Part shown: one piece after another, positions 12,291 through 21,965 of the stretch | How positions within the stretch are numbered: the stretch's first letter is position 1 | Layout: every line of letters begins with the position of its first letter | DNA from: Gnetum montanum | Taxonomy: Eukaryota > Streptophyta > Gnetopsida > Gnetales > Gnetaceae | DNA length: 62,665 bases | Reading direction: 5' to 3' | Assembly: GCA_015680685.1 (NCBI GenBank) | Contig: MNCI01005957.1 | Span: forward strand, 131,720 to 194,384 | Made by a program: the position numbers and the translations under genes | The notes under the pieces: generated by a model | What the model was told of the DNA's origin: nothing | The model's database searches: none | What the model saw: only the letters and a program-made list of their open reading frames with translations

Positions 12291-12614
12291 GAAGTTCGTT
12301 TTACTCAACTGGAGGATTAGACATATTGAGTTTACACTTATCATTGTATTTTGCCTTTTGCTCAATCCTTGTAATATTCGTTGCAATAATTATGCAATGT
12401 GTTCATCAACATATATGAAATATATAAATTTTCATTTCTACCAATTTATGTTTACCAGTATATATTAGTTAGAATGCAAATAGTCATATTATTTAAATAG
12501 TTCTATTAATATTTTAACAACTTGAACATTTATAACTATCATGTATAATGATAATTGATAACTTTAAAACTTAAAAAATTAATTAAATTCTACTCATAGC
12601 TCATGAAATTGCTC

Positions 12615-13151
12615 CACTAGCTTCGATATATATATATATATATATCTCTCTCTCTCTCTCTTTCTATCAATTGGTGGAGATGATTTTAAATAAGATGATT
12701 TTAACCGACTATTAGACAAGATAACAAGATATCTAAAAATGAAATCATTCATCCATCCTCTGTTTCTCTACCCCTTTCCCAATTTAGTTTTACCATCTCA
12801 GTCAAGTTTGTTCTGTCTTTGTTCATGACGTTTTTGAGCATTATTTATGCAAGAGATTTATTTCTCAAAAATGCAATTGAGCATTATTTATGCAAGAGAT
12901 TTATTTCTCAAAAATGCAATTGAGCATTATTTATGCAAGAGATTTATTTCTCAAAAACATCATGAACAAACAAAGACAGAACAAACCTGATTGAGAGGGT
13001 AAAACTAAATTGGGAAAGGGGTAGAGAAATAGAGGATGGATGAGTGATTCCATTTTTAGATATTTTGTTACCTCATCTAGTTGTCGGGATTGGTTAAAAT
13101 CATCTTATTTAAAATCATCTCAGCCAATTGATATATATATATATAAGCTAG
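12615..13151. repeat. Long foldback (~180-bp arms) with 43-bp units in the loop
   Basis: The left arm (about 12615-12838) and right arm (about 12950-13151) are inverted complements. They begin with CACTAGCTT and end with AAGCTAG and include an AT run, CAATTGG, CCCAATTTAGTTTTACC and CATGACG/CATCATG. The loop holds three 43-bp tandem units starting at 12836, 12879 and 12922 (GAGCATTATTTATGCAAGAG). The second Helitron copy has the same structure at 54682-55117 with one loop unit. Confidence 0.9.
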
Positions 13152-13680
13152 TGCATTTAAATGCTATATATAGTTCTTCTACTTCAAACATAATTGATTG
13201 CACAACTGATTTGTCATATAAAAAATTATTTCCCTTCTTTCAAAACTTTTATTAGGCACTTGGTTTCTTTCAAAACATAGACTTTTCTTTCTTGCTATTT
13301 GGGGATGCAAATTTGAAAAAAAGAATCAAAGTAGTAGCAAACACATTCTTATTCATATCATTATGAAACAACATACAACTTTTAGACTTGTGCAAATTAG
13401 GTAGTGGGGGTGGTATTGAGCTATAAGATTTGTAGTCAAGTGTTCTTCTTCATCCTCTTCTTTGCTATTTCAAACTAAGTCCATAACTTTGCTAGTGATA
13501 TTGCATTGCATCATCTTGAACTTACTACCATAAGACTACCACAACCATATGAAAGCATTACTAAAAAAAAGAAAAGAAAGATGAAATTTTGGTTAATTAA
13601 TTACTTAAATGTTTAAACTTGAGGAATCTTGGTCATATATTAGAGGGGTGCTTTCATGCATTGATAACATATCTTTTCAG
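13152..13680. other. Gene-free stretch right of the Helitron end
   Basis: No homology to the second Helitron copy continues past 13151. No supported gene. There is an A/G-rich run near 13560. Confidence 0.45.
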
Positions 13681-14240
13681 CCCCATAGCCAATGCTAATC
13701 CCATTAAAGAAGTACCTTAAGGCATGGGTAACATGTCTTTATAGTCACATGATGAGACTCATCCAAGAAACCTTTGGAATACCTTAAAGAAGCATACCTT
13801 TAAGCATGGGTAACATGTCTTTCTAGTGGTACCCCATAAATCATTGTCTTTTATGAATTAATTAATTAGTGATTGTGCTTTGCTTACTAGAAGACTACCT
13901 TCAAGCATGAGTAACATGGTAAGGCAACACTTATTCAAAAACTTGCTTCCATCAAAAATTAGAACATGAGTAATAATATAATCACATGGAGTAGTAAGAT
14001 CCATTGAAAAAATCCAAAGAATCAATAGATTCCCTTGATGTCACACCCTTTTTCATTCTCTCTTGGTTCTTTCTCATTTCTTCAAGGCATAACAATCATT
14101 TTTGTTTCATGTGTGAAGAACCATATTACTTTCATGTTGATGACCTCTTATTTATAGAAGCTAGAAGGAAAGATGATGTGGTCTCATTACTTTACACAAT
14201 TATTTACCCAGTCTTCTTAATAGCATGAAACAAAAACCTA
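13681..14240 (-). repeat. LTR-like repeat, family B copy 1
   Basis: Shares order and wording with 62090-62430: GGCATGGGTAACATGTCTTT, CTTGATGTCACACCC and CCTCTTATTTATAGA. The word CATGGGTAACATGTCTTT-like recurs internally near 13715, 13805 and 13907. Read on the minus strand, CTATAAATAAGAGG is a TATA-box candidate. LTR tips were not located. Confidence 0.5.
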
Positions 14241-17200
14241 ACACATGATGTTAATTTTTTGCATCATAAGTAGCAACATTATTGACAAAAACATAGGAAA
14301 TATCTACAAAGTATGAAGCAAATGACTCAAGAAAATAGAAACTTATAAGGAAAGAAGAAATAATAAAAAACAAAAAACTAATTAAGACTTGAAAAATTTT
14401 GAAGAAATAGAAAAATATCAAACATAAAAAAATAATATAAAATTGTAAAACAAAAAGTGAAAATATAGTTATTAGATCTTTATTCAAGATGGGGTACCTC
14501 CACCATGACTAAATTCATGGGTAAGCATTCAAATAATGGATTGCACATTCCTTGGGTTATACACCATAATTCTTCTATTTATCATCTTTAGTGATTTATG
14601 TTTTTGCTTGTTAGCCTATTTAACATTATGAAAAATTAAGTTTCAATTATTTGGAGACATATATTCAGCTAGAGTAGAATGTGTTTTCTTTTTAGAGGAT
14701 CCAAATATGCTTTCTTTTTTATTTTCTATTTTAGTTCTTAGGTCTTCTTGTTCAACAATTTCTTTTGGTGTATAGTTAGGGTGTAGGATGTCCTTATTTA
14801 AGTTCTCTATTTGGTTTATTTTCTTAGGACAAGAGCTAATAATTGAGTTGAATATTTCCATGCATATTTTGGATAGTCTGGAATTCTCATTTTTTAGCCA
14901 CTTGGTATCTTTTGGTTTAGTGGCTATTGTGTAAGGATGGTTTTGCACATATACTTTTCGCTCAAGTTTGTTATGGTCGTGTATGGGAATTACGTTAACG
15001 CTTGGAACTTTTAGTTGCAACTACACCCTTTATCATCATAAATAATGCATGAAATCTTCTATCTCTCCACAGTGCTATGTTCAATGTCTATGTGTTATTT
15101 TCGAGGGGTGATGATTATTGGCTTTTGCATAGGATTAGGAGGTATTGTTTTTATGAGGAGTGAAGTTGCACTATATTGGCCTTGCACTGGTTTTGATGGG
15201 CTAGTAGGTCTATTAGTTTTATTTACACATGTGGGTGTTTTCCTAAAGAAAGGATGTTTTTAAGGCTTATGCTCAGAGTTACCAACATCATTCACTTGTA
15301 TGTTCACAATGTGAGGGGCACTCTTCTGTTAAGGTTGTAATGACAATTCTTCCTACAATTTTGGTGGTGGAACCCATTGGAGAGGAGTATGAGAGTATTG
15401 AGGATATGATGAATGCTTGTTATGGGTTGATGGTATTAAGGAGGGTAGTAGTAGTGAGTTGAGGCATGGATAGTATAACCATTAGGAGAAACATCTTATT
15501 GAACATAGTATCCATAGTCTAGTTGGCATCCCATGATTGTGAGTTTTTCCATTATTGTTGATAGTAGTCTTGAGGAGTCCCACTTGGATAGCACTATTGG
15601 TTGAAGGACTATCTATAATTTCTTTGTGGATAAGATAATCTACTAGGCATTTGCTTTTCCATGAATGTGAGACTCAAAGTGAAAGACCCATACTCTTATA
15701 GATGTAACATAATCAATAACAACCTTTTGATTATTCATATTGACAAATGTCATATCCATCATCCTTCTTTGAGTCTGAATTTGCAACCAATTTCACTACT
15801 ACAAGTTTTCCTTTTTACATATAAGTATCCTTGCTTGTTTACTTATTCTTTTTTCTCTTCTTATCTTGGTTTATTAATTATGCTTGCTTTGTCCTTTCCT
15901 CCATAATTTTCAAGTTGGTTATAACTTTTTCTTTCATAAATTCCCACATTGTATCTATCCTTGCTCCAATCTCAGTGATAGACTTTTGTATTGGCAAGGA
16001 TTTATATGAAATCATCTCACATATTCTTCTTAATCACAAATATGGACCTCCTTATTATGAAGGGTTGGGTCTTGATTATATTCGTCTATGCTTTCCCTTT
16101 CGCATAACTCTCCTTCTTTTGCCACTTGTTTAACTAGCCTTTGTATCTAATGGGTTCTTAGATCTAATAATCTTCCTTGGCCATAGATCCTAAGGGTCTT
16201 TCTTGATTTGTAATGTAGCCCATCTATGATGTGATGAAGCTTCTCTTTTTGAGAAAATTCATGACTTGGTTATTTATGTAGTAGAGAATAGTATTTGCCC
16301 AAGGTTGTATCAAGGGATTCATGGTTTTATTACTTCCATCCTTGGATTTTCTTTCTCATATTGGACACTCTAAAGTAGGTTTGATACTTCTTGTTAAACA
16401 GCTCGAACATCATGGACCACCATTGGATTGAATCTGGTTCCAATAATTTTTACCAACTTTTAGCTTCTTCTATTAGTATTCTTGGAAAGAGCTTAAGTTT
16501 TTGCTACTTACTTTCAATATTTTGCAAGAAGCAACCATCATGGAAGGCTTGTAAATGGTATGAATTGGAATTATAGCCTCCCTCAAATTTAGGAATGTTA
16601 TTCATATCAAGCCATTTGATGTGGCTTTCTCTTTGATGCCTATGGGGTATTCTTACTGCCTCCTTGATCTATATCACGCTTCAATAGCCAACAATGAGTC
16701 ATCATCATTAGACATGTTGTGGTTAAATCTCTGTCTCTATTTTCCCAACTATGATGATCTTGTTTATGCTCATTTTGGTACCTTATATCTTGCCTTTGAT
16801 CACTACTTCTAACTCCATCTTAACCTTTTTGTGGAGCTCTGTCTCCATACCTAAATTCATCTTCACCAAAACTAAATAGTGAAGATGAAGAGGAAGATGG
16901 TGAATTGGGAAAATTTTCATGGCTCTTATATCTTCCCCTATGGTTCATTGTTCATCTTTTCTGGATTTGTAGGAGGTCTTAGTCATTGAGGGCCTCATTG
17001 TTCCATCCCCTCTAGGATTCTTTACAATAGCTAAATGCTATCTTTAATAGTAAGGGTCTGATTGAGCATATGAATCCCTTACTTGCAATGGTTCACTCTA
17101 ATTCTATTCAATATAAATCTTTTCATTGTCCTTGCCAATTTTCTCATTGTACAGTGAACTATCAACCCTGTGTGAAAAAGTCATGTTTTCAGTTAATAAT

Positions 17201-17315
17201 GTATGAATGACTTAAAATATTAATTTTTCCTAAAAGATAAATTGTTAATGCTTTTAAAATCATTATTTATAATATAACTAATCTAGATCACTAGCATTAT
17301 CTCTGACAACATCGA
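14241..17315. other. Decayed repetitive DNA, no supported gene
   Basis: Only one sizeable open stretch is present, 125 codons on the minus strand at 15020-14643, with no family I recognise. On the minus strand, 16900-15600 reads as fragments separated by stops, with composition like an eroded retroelement gag. Low confidence; no LTR, primer site or catalytic motif was seen. Confidence 0.35.
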
Positions 17316-18214
17316 TGATGAGTGACTATGCCCAACCATACAAATTACAAACATTCATGCATGATTCGGTCAAATTTCATGGATGGGACTAGTATAATAT
17401 CTAGATTGTTAAGTGTTAATTGTAGGTTATTATCTTCTCACTTAGACTAGTGGTAGCTCTATCACATATGGTTTAGTCCAAAGTAAGGCAAATGATTATG
17501 ATATTTTTGGGGGCTCACACTAAACTAATTAATAACATAGAAATTAATTGTTTAATCTAATTAACAATGAGATAATATCCTAAACTAGTCTAAGGGTAAT
17601 AAGTGTCCAATCATAGCTCGTTGTACATGTCTTGTACTAGTGTAACTATCATTGTGATTACCAAGCAACATGCTATTGGGTGTACTAAGCAATGTCGCTA
17701 TTAGGTTAATGAATGATTACATGTTATGCTTGAAAGTGTTCACGCTCATTCTGCCAAAGATTAATATGTATGAATGTCATATTGAGCTAATTGCGTGGAA
17801 ATAAATTGCATTAAAAGTAATTTCTGTTCTAAGTCAAAGTGTTATAATGAATAGAAATCAATCTTGATCTTATTGCCAATCATGGATTATGTCTAGGTAC
17901 AATGCCACTTGAATAAGACATTTTACAATTGAATTAAATCCATGCTATGGGTAGTTATTGAATGTTACAAGAGTTGAGAAATAAAATTGATATAGTCTAG
18001 TTACCTCCTAACCAAACGATGTCAAATATGCGGTAGATGCTTGCATAGTTATAGGCAATTATGGAGATTGCGTTAACACATATGCGTTGATGCATCACAG
18101 GCTTTGTTGCTACATATGCGTCAATGCAACTATGACATAGTAGCCAATTATATGTGTTGATGTAGATGTGACATCACAATTGATTGATATATTTTAGCAA
18201 ACAATGCTTCATCA
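17316..18214 (-). mobile_element. LTR family A, copy 2 (old)
   Basis: Begins TGATGAGTGACTATGCCCAA and ends GCTTCATCA, matching the tips of copy 1. The blocks CATGCATGATTCGGTCAA, CACATATGGTTTAGTCCA and GATTACCAAGC appear in the same order. Flanking pentamers differ (ATCGA, TAACT), so no target duplication survives. The TATA-proximal block contains CACATATGCGTTGATGCATC-type words. No internal region is attached. Confidence 0.7.
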
Positions 18215-20169
18215 TAACTTGAAGTCTCAAAAGTAGCAGAAGTATCAAATGCATCAAAAAGTTTAAAAGTTTCAAAATAGAAGAATCAAAAGTATCAATA
18301 ATGCCTTATTATGTGGATCCCATTTAAAGAGTCTTGTTCAACTGTTTATTTTAAATCATTCATGTTTTCTTTAATAACATATATGTACATTTTTTCAACA
18401 TTATACATAATGGTTGTAGGACAAGTGATGGAGTTGCACTTCTAGATCATCATTATCTATGTACTCTATATCTTATAGGTACAAGCTTACCATTCATGAT
18501 CACTTTTGATGTAGTGACAAGTGACATAACCCACTAACTTAGTTACTACATCTCCATTTTCCCTACATAAGCATCATAGAAGGGATGTTTTGAGGACTTT
18601 TGTAGAACTTTTTACAAGAAGTAATAGAGAGTTTTCTAGTTGTCTATCCTTTGAACCATTTTCTATGATCTTTACTTTCTCTGTGTTCACAAAAATTGAA
18701 CAAATCTAAAGCAAAGAGGAATTCTATCATCAATTATCGTGCCATCACATTCAAATCAAAAGCACTTTTGTAATGTGAAGAATTATCAAGGGATTTAGGC
18801 TTCTTCATTCATAGTTTTTCTTATATTTTATAAATTAATCCCTAACTAAATCATCAATTTTTACTATTTAGTATAAGAGGATCCCTTATTTTTTACTTTG
18901 TTTACCCTTTCATTAGAAACCTTAGTAGGACATTGTCTAAAATAGTCACTTTGAATGGAGGAAAATGTTTAAATCTTATTATTCTTCATTCTTCTCATTT
19001 GTATTAGTAAGAGTCATTATCATGATCTAAAGCTATCTTGAATAGTTTGGCATGCCTAGTGGGAAAACTCTACCATTGCCATTAATATCTTTGATTTTTA
19101 TTTTTGCTTTTAAGTATCATTTTTGATGAATGCAAACACATAGTTTATATTCTTTCTTGTCTAGTCATTTTTATTGTAATGGTAGCCAACGAGCCTTAGT
19201 GAAAAATTTAATTTCTAAATAACAATTTGAATGTTTATTAGGAAGGAGAGGTCTTTTGATAGAGGAGTATTAAAAAATAAAAGATTATCCACAATTATTC
19301 TAGGAGAAAAGAATAGAGATAGAGCAAGTATTGAAAGACTTTGAGATGACTAGAGAATCAAATTCTAGCAATTGTGAAAAGAAAAAAAAATAAGCAAGAA
19401 AGGGAAGCACAACATGATTACCAAATAGATCAAGATGAAGAGGTCATTTAAGCCTTGTTCATCGAACGTTTAGATCTTCTTGATGCTTTGAAAAGAATTA
19501 TAGAAGAATAAAAAGAAGGAAAGGGGTCCAGAAATCATACACATTTTAGATAATGATCAATTGTAGAAAAGTAGAACCAACAACCCCAAGCTTAGCCCAA
19601 CCCTAGATCCTTCCCATTAGTTCCTTTGATGACAAGTCATGAGCAACATTTAGAAGGTAATGTATTCAATAATCCCTAAGCCTAAAAACTTAGTGGTCAT
19701 GGTAGTAAGTACCAAAAGAAAGAATTAGAAGCTTAATTTAACTATGATGATACCATACTTACAGTTAACCCAAAGCCCTTGCAAGCCATCATACTATGCC
19801 AACAGATCCTTGTGCCAACTCATGACAAGTAACAAAAATGCGCTGAACTTGTTACTAGTAACTATGATTTTGTTGGGGTTAACCTTGTAAATTCATTATG
19901 ACATGCAAGGAATCAACACCACCAACTTCACTAACATTAGGTTGTTGAAGTTAAGTGATGACAATGATATCAACACTATTGTATATTGAGGTGAAGGAGG
20001 AAGTTGAAAATGGTGTAAGCAACAAAACATTGAAATGCCAAAATAGTAAATATCTTTAAATTGAGCCAATAAAACAACTTCACTAAAAAAAGATTAGACA
20101 TGAACATTATGGTCTTATGAAAATAACTAATAAAGGTTTTTACCCTAATTGAGGGTCGAAGGGATGGAG
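18215..20169. other. Gene-free repetitive DNA
   Basis: No open frame of note and no catalytic motif. It may include eroded retroelement sequence (short Lys-rich pieces around 19380-19560), but I cannot assign it. Confidence 0.4.
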
Positions 20170-20325
20170 GGGAAGGGATGTGTTGAAACCCAAAAGTTTT
20201 TTAAAACAATATTTATTCCCAAAATATATAGTCAAATTAGAGCTTTATAAGTTAGCATTGTCCACTAAAATCAAATCCATAATTTGGACTTTCAAAATCA
20301 AGATTACCACTAGGCTAACACCTCA
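20170..20325 (-). mobile_element. SINE family A, minus-strand copy
   Basis: The reverse complement begins TGAGGTGTTAGCCTAGTGGT (box A), then has a box B-like GGATTTGATTTTAGTGG and the TTATAAAGC body. It ends near TTGGGTTTCAACAC, as in the copy at 37844. More diverged than the 33734 copy. Confidence 0.65.
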
Positions 20326-20950
20326 TAGTTTTTATTATGATTAAAAAAGTTTGAATTTTTCATAAAGGCTATCCTTCAAATTAGATTGGATAAGGCTCCA
20401 ATATTGACCTTAATTTCTTTTCTAATGTTATGTACAAAAGTAACTAATTAAACAATATGATATTAATAAACTACTATGTATGTTGAGATTTTTTCTCATG
20501 ATTAAACTAGGTATTACAAAAATATATTCATAGTAAACCTTTGTGAATTACCATGTTGCATAAATAACCATTATGAAATAACTCAAGTGCCTCACCCCAC
20601 ATATCTAGCTAAGCATGAGGCCACAAGTTATCAAGAGATATATGGAAAAATATGACAAAAATTGGATGGTGTCACAGATCGAAAATCATAACAGAAGAAC
20701 ACAAGGAGCTACTATGCACGCTTGTACACGCACACGCACATAACAAGTTGCTACACACATCTTTCCCCCCACCTCTCCCACCATCACCAACCCGNNNNNN
20801 NNNNNNNNCTAAACCCTGCACTTTGTCGGCTTTGCCAAAAGATCCGACCCTTGTTGACTTTGACAGATCGCCCTGAAAAATTGATTTTCAAATTGCCAAT
20901 ACCTCCTCTCACTCCCATTCGGCCAGCACAAGTGGGGCCCTCCTATTCTT
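20326..20950. other. Gene-free stretch containing a 14-N assembly gap
   Basis: Ambiguous bases at 20795-20808 mark an unresolved gap beside a C-rich simple sequence. Open frames running through the gap are not meaningful. Confidence 0.6.
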
Positions 20951-21063
20951 AAGTGGGTTGTTATTATCTCCTATTTTCTTTAAGATGGGAGATTATAAAT
21001 TGTATCGTACTGGCATGCTCATCCCTTGCCTTTGCAGCTTTAGCTACTTAGTCGCATTACCAG

Positions 21064-21111
21064 ATCCACACTGATGAGGGGTGAAACTCCCCAAAAACGT
21101 TTTATGTGAAT
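21064..21111 (+). ncRNA. Hammerhead ribozyme-like motif, unit 1 (core mutated)
   Basis: Order: ATCCACA (helix I strand), CTGATGA (21071-21077), GGGG/CCCC stem II with a 7-nt loop, then AAAA where the invariant GAAA should be, then ACGTTTTA and TGTGAAT (returning helix I strand). The change of the core G to A predicts an inactive ribozyme. Confidence 0.55.
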
Positions 21112-21361
21112 GTAATGCTTTGATGAGTTCTTTTGGTTTTTTTCAGGTTTAGATTTTAATCTTTTCAGGTTTTAATCTTTCTATTACTTTACAGTTTCTT
21201 GCCTAGCTACACGAGATCACCAATAAAATCTTAAGTCACCCTATTTTTAAGTGGGTTGTTATTATCTCCTATTTTCTTTAAGATGGAATATTATAAATTG
21301 TATCGTACTGGCATGCTCATCCCTTGCCTTTGCAGCTTCGGCTGCTTAGCCGCATTACCGG

Positions 21362-21409
21362 ATCCACACTGATGAGGGGTGAAACTCCCTGAAAACATTT
21401 TATGTGAAT
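21362..21409 (+). ncRNA. Hammerhead ribozyme candidate, unit 2 (core complete)
   Basis: CTGATGA at 21369-21375, stem II GGGG/CCCT with loop TGAAACT, GAAA at 21391-21394, then a very short helix III (two A-U pairs closing CATT). The cleavage triplet would be TTA (21400-21402). The helix I strands ATCCACA and TGTGAAT pair with one mismatch. This is a type I topology with a minimal helix III, as known from Penelope-like elements. It is the only unit with both a complete core and a permitted residue at the cleavage site. Confidence 0.6.
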
Positions 21410-21672
21410 GTAATGCTTTGATGAGTTCTTTCAGTTTTTTTTAGGTTTAGATTTTAATCTTTTCAGGTTTTAATCTTTCTACCGCTTTACCGTTCCTTAC
21501 CTAGCCGCACGAGATCACCAATAAACTTTTTAAGTGGGTTGTTATTATCTCCTATTTTTAGGTGGGTTGTTATTATCTCCTATTTTCTTTAAGATGGGAG
21601 ATTATAAATTATATCGTACTGGCATGCTCATCCCTTGCCTTTGTAGCTTCGGCTGCTCAATCCCATTACTTG

Positions 21673-21720
21673 ATCCACACTGATGAGGGGTGAAACTCCC
21701 CGAAAACGTTTTGTGTGAAT
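21673..21720 (+). ncRNA. Hammerhead ribozyme-like motif, unit 3 (cleavage site G)
   Basis: ATCCACA, CTGATGA (21680-21686), a perfect GGGG/CCCC stem II and GAAA (21702-21705) are all present. The residue before the returning TGTG is G (21113-equivalent position 21713), which is not tolerated at the cleavage site, so self-cleavage is not expected. Confidence 0.55.
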
Positions 21721-21825
21721 GTAATGCTTTGATGAGTTCTTTCAGTTTTTTTCAGGTTTAGATTTTAATCTTTTCAGGTTTTAACCTTTCTGCTACTTTA
21801 CCGTTCCTTGCCTAGCTGCACGAAA

Positions 21826-21965
21826 TCACCAATAAAATTTTAAGTCACCCTAAAATTTTAAGTCACCATAAAATTTTAAGTCACCCTAAAATTTTAAGTT
21901 ACCCTAAAATTTTAAGTCACAATAAAATTTTAAAATTTTAAGTCACCCTAAAATTTTAAATCATC
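21826..21965. repeat. ~18-bp minisatellite, about seven copies
   Basis: TAAAATTTTAAGTCACCC is repeated with small variations. It looks like an expansion of the tail of the upstream unit, which ends AATAAAATCTTAAGTCACCC. Confidence 0.85.

Larger units (their letters stand above)
10440..13151 (+). mobile_element. Helitron relic, copy 1, ending in a large foldback
   Basis: Decayed rolling-circle transposon. From left to right: a Gly/Arg-rich leader with TPNSMSAEERRQFQLQEAK (about 10450-10615); an N-terminal fragment with CNEMFIQPKVEGPHAIRSL (11096-11368); a fragment resembling the DUF6570-type region (YKDHIISFSQDV, 11505-11600); the C-terminal PIF1-like helicase (11754-12290); a 3' region; and a foldback ending AAGCTAG (13145-13151) followed by T. 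The rolling-circle nuclease and the helicase front half are missing, so this is an internally deleted, dead copy. A terminal CTAG with T following fits the Helitron rule (CTRR end, insertion between A and T). The 5' end is not located. Confidence 0.8.
20951..21831 (+). repeat. Three tandem ~283-300 bp units, each with a hammerhead core
   Basis: Units start at about 20951, 21249 and 21532 with AAGTGGGTTGTTATTATCTC. They run through ATTATAAATTGTATCGTACT, a hammerhead-like block and TCAGGTTTAGATTTTAATCT, and end in ATCACCAATAAAAT plus TTAAGTCACC. The third unit has a 29-bp duplication at its head. No coding frame, no LTR tips and no reverse transcriptase adjoin them. The structure resembles tandem pseudo-LTRs or a short satellite array. 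Confidence 0.88.

Noticed and set aside
12841-12950. Spaced 43-bp repeats considered as a CRISPR-like array
   Set aside because: The units are contiguous with no unique spacers and lie in the loop of a plant transposon foldback.
14643-15020. A 125-codon minus-strand open frame
   Set aside because: No domain recognised and surrounded by decayed sequence; kept only as part of the repetitive region.
20652-20952. Open frames crossing the N gap
   Set aside because: The frame depends on ambiguous bases; the composition is simple-sequence.
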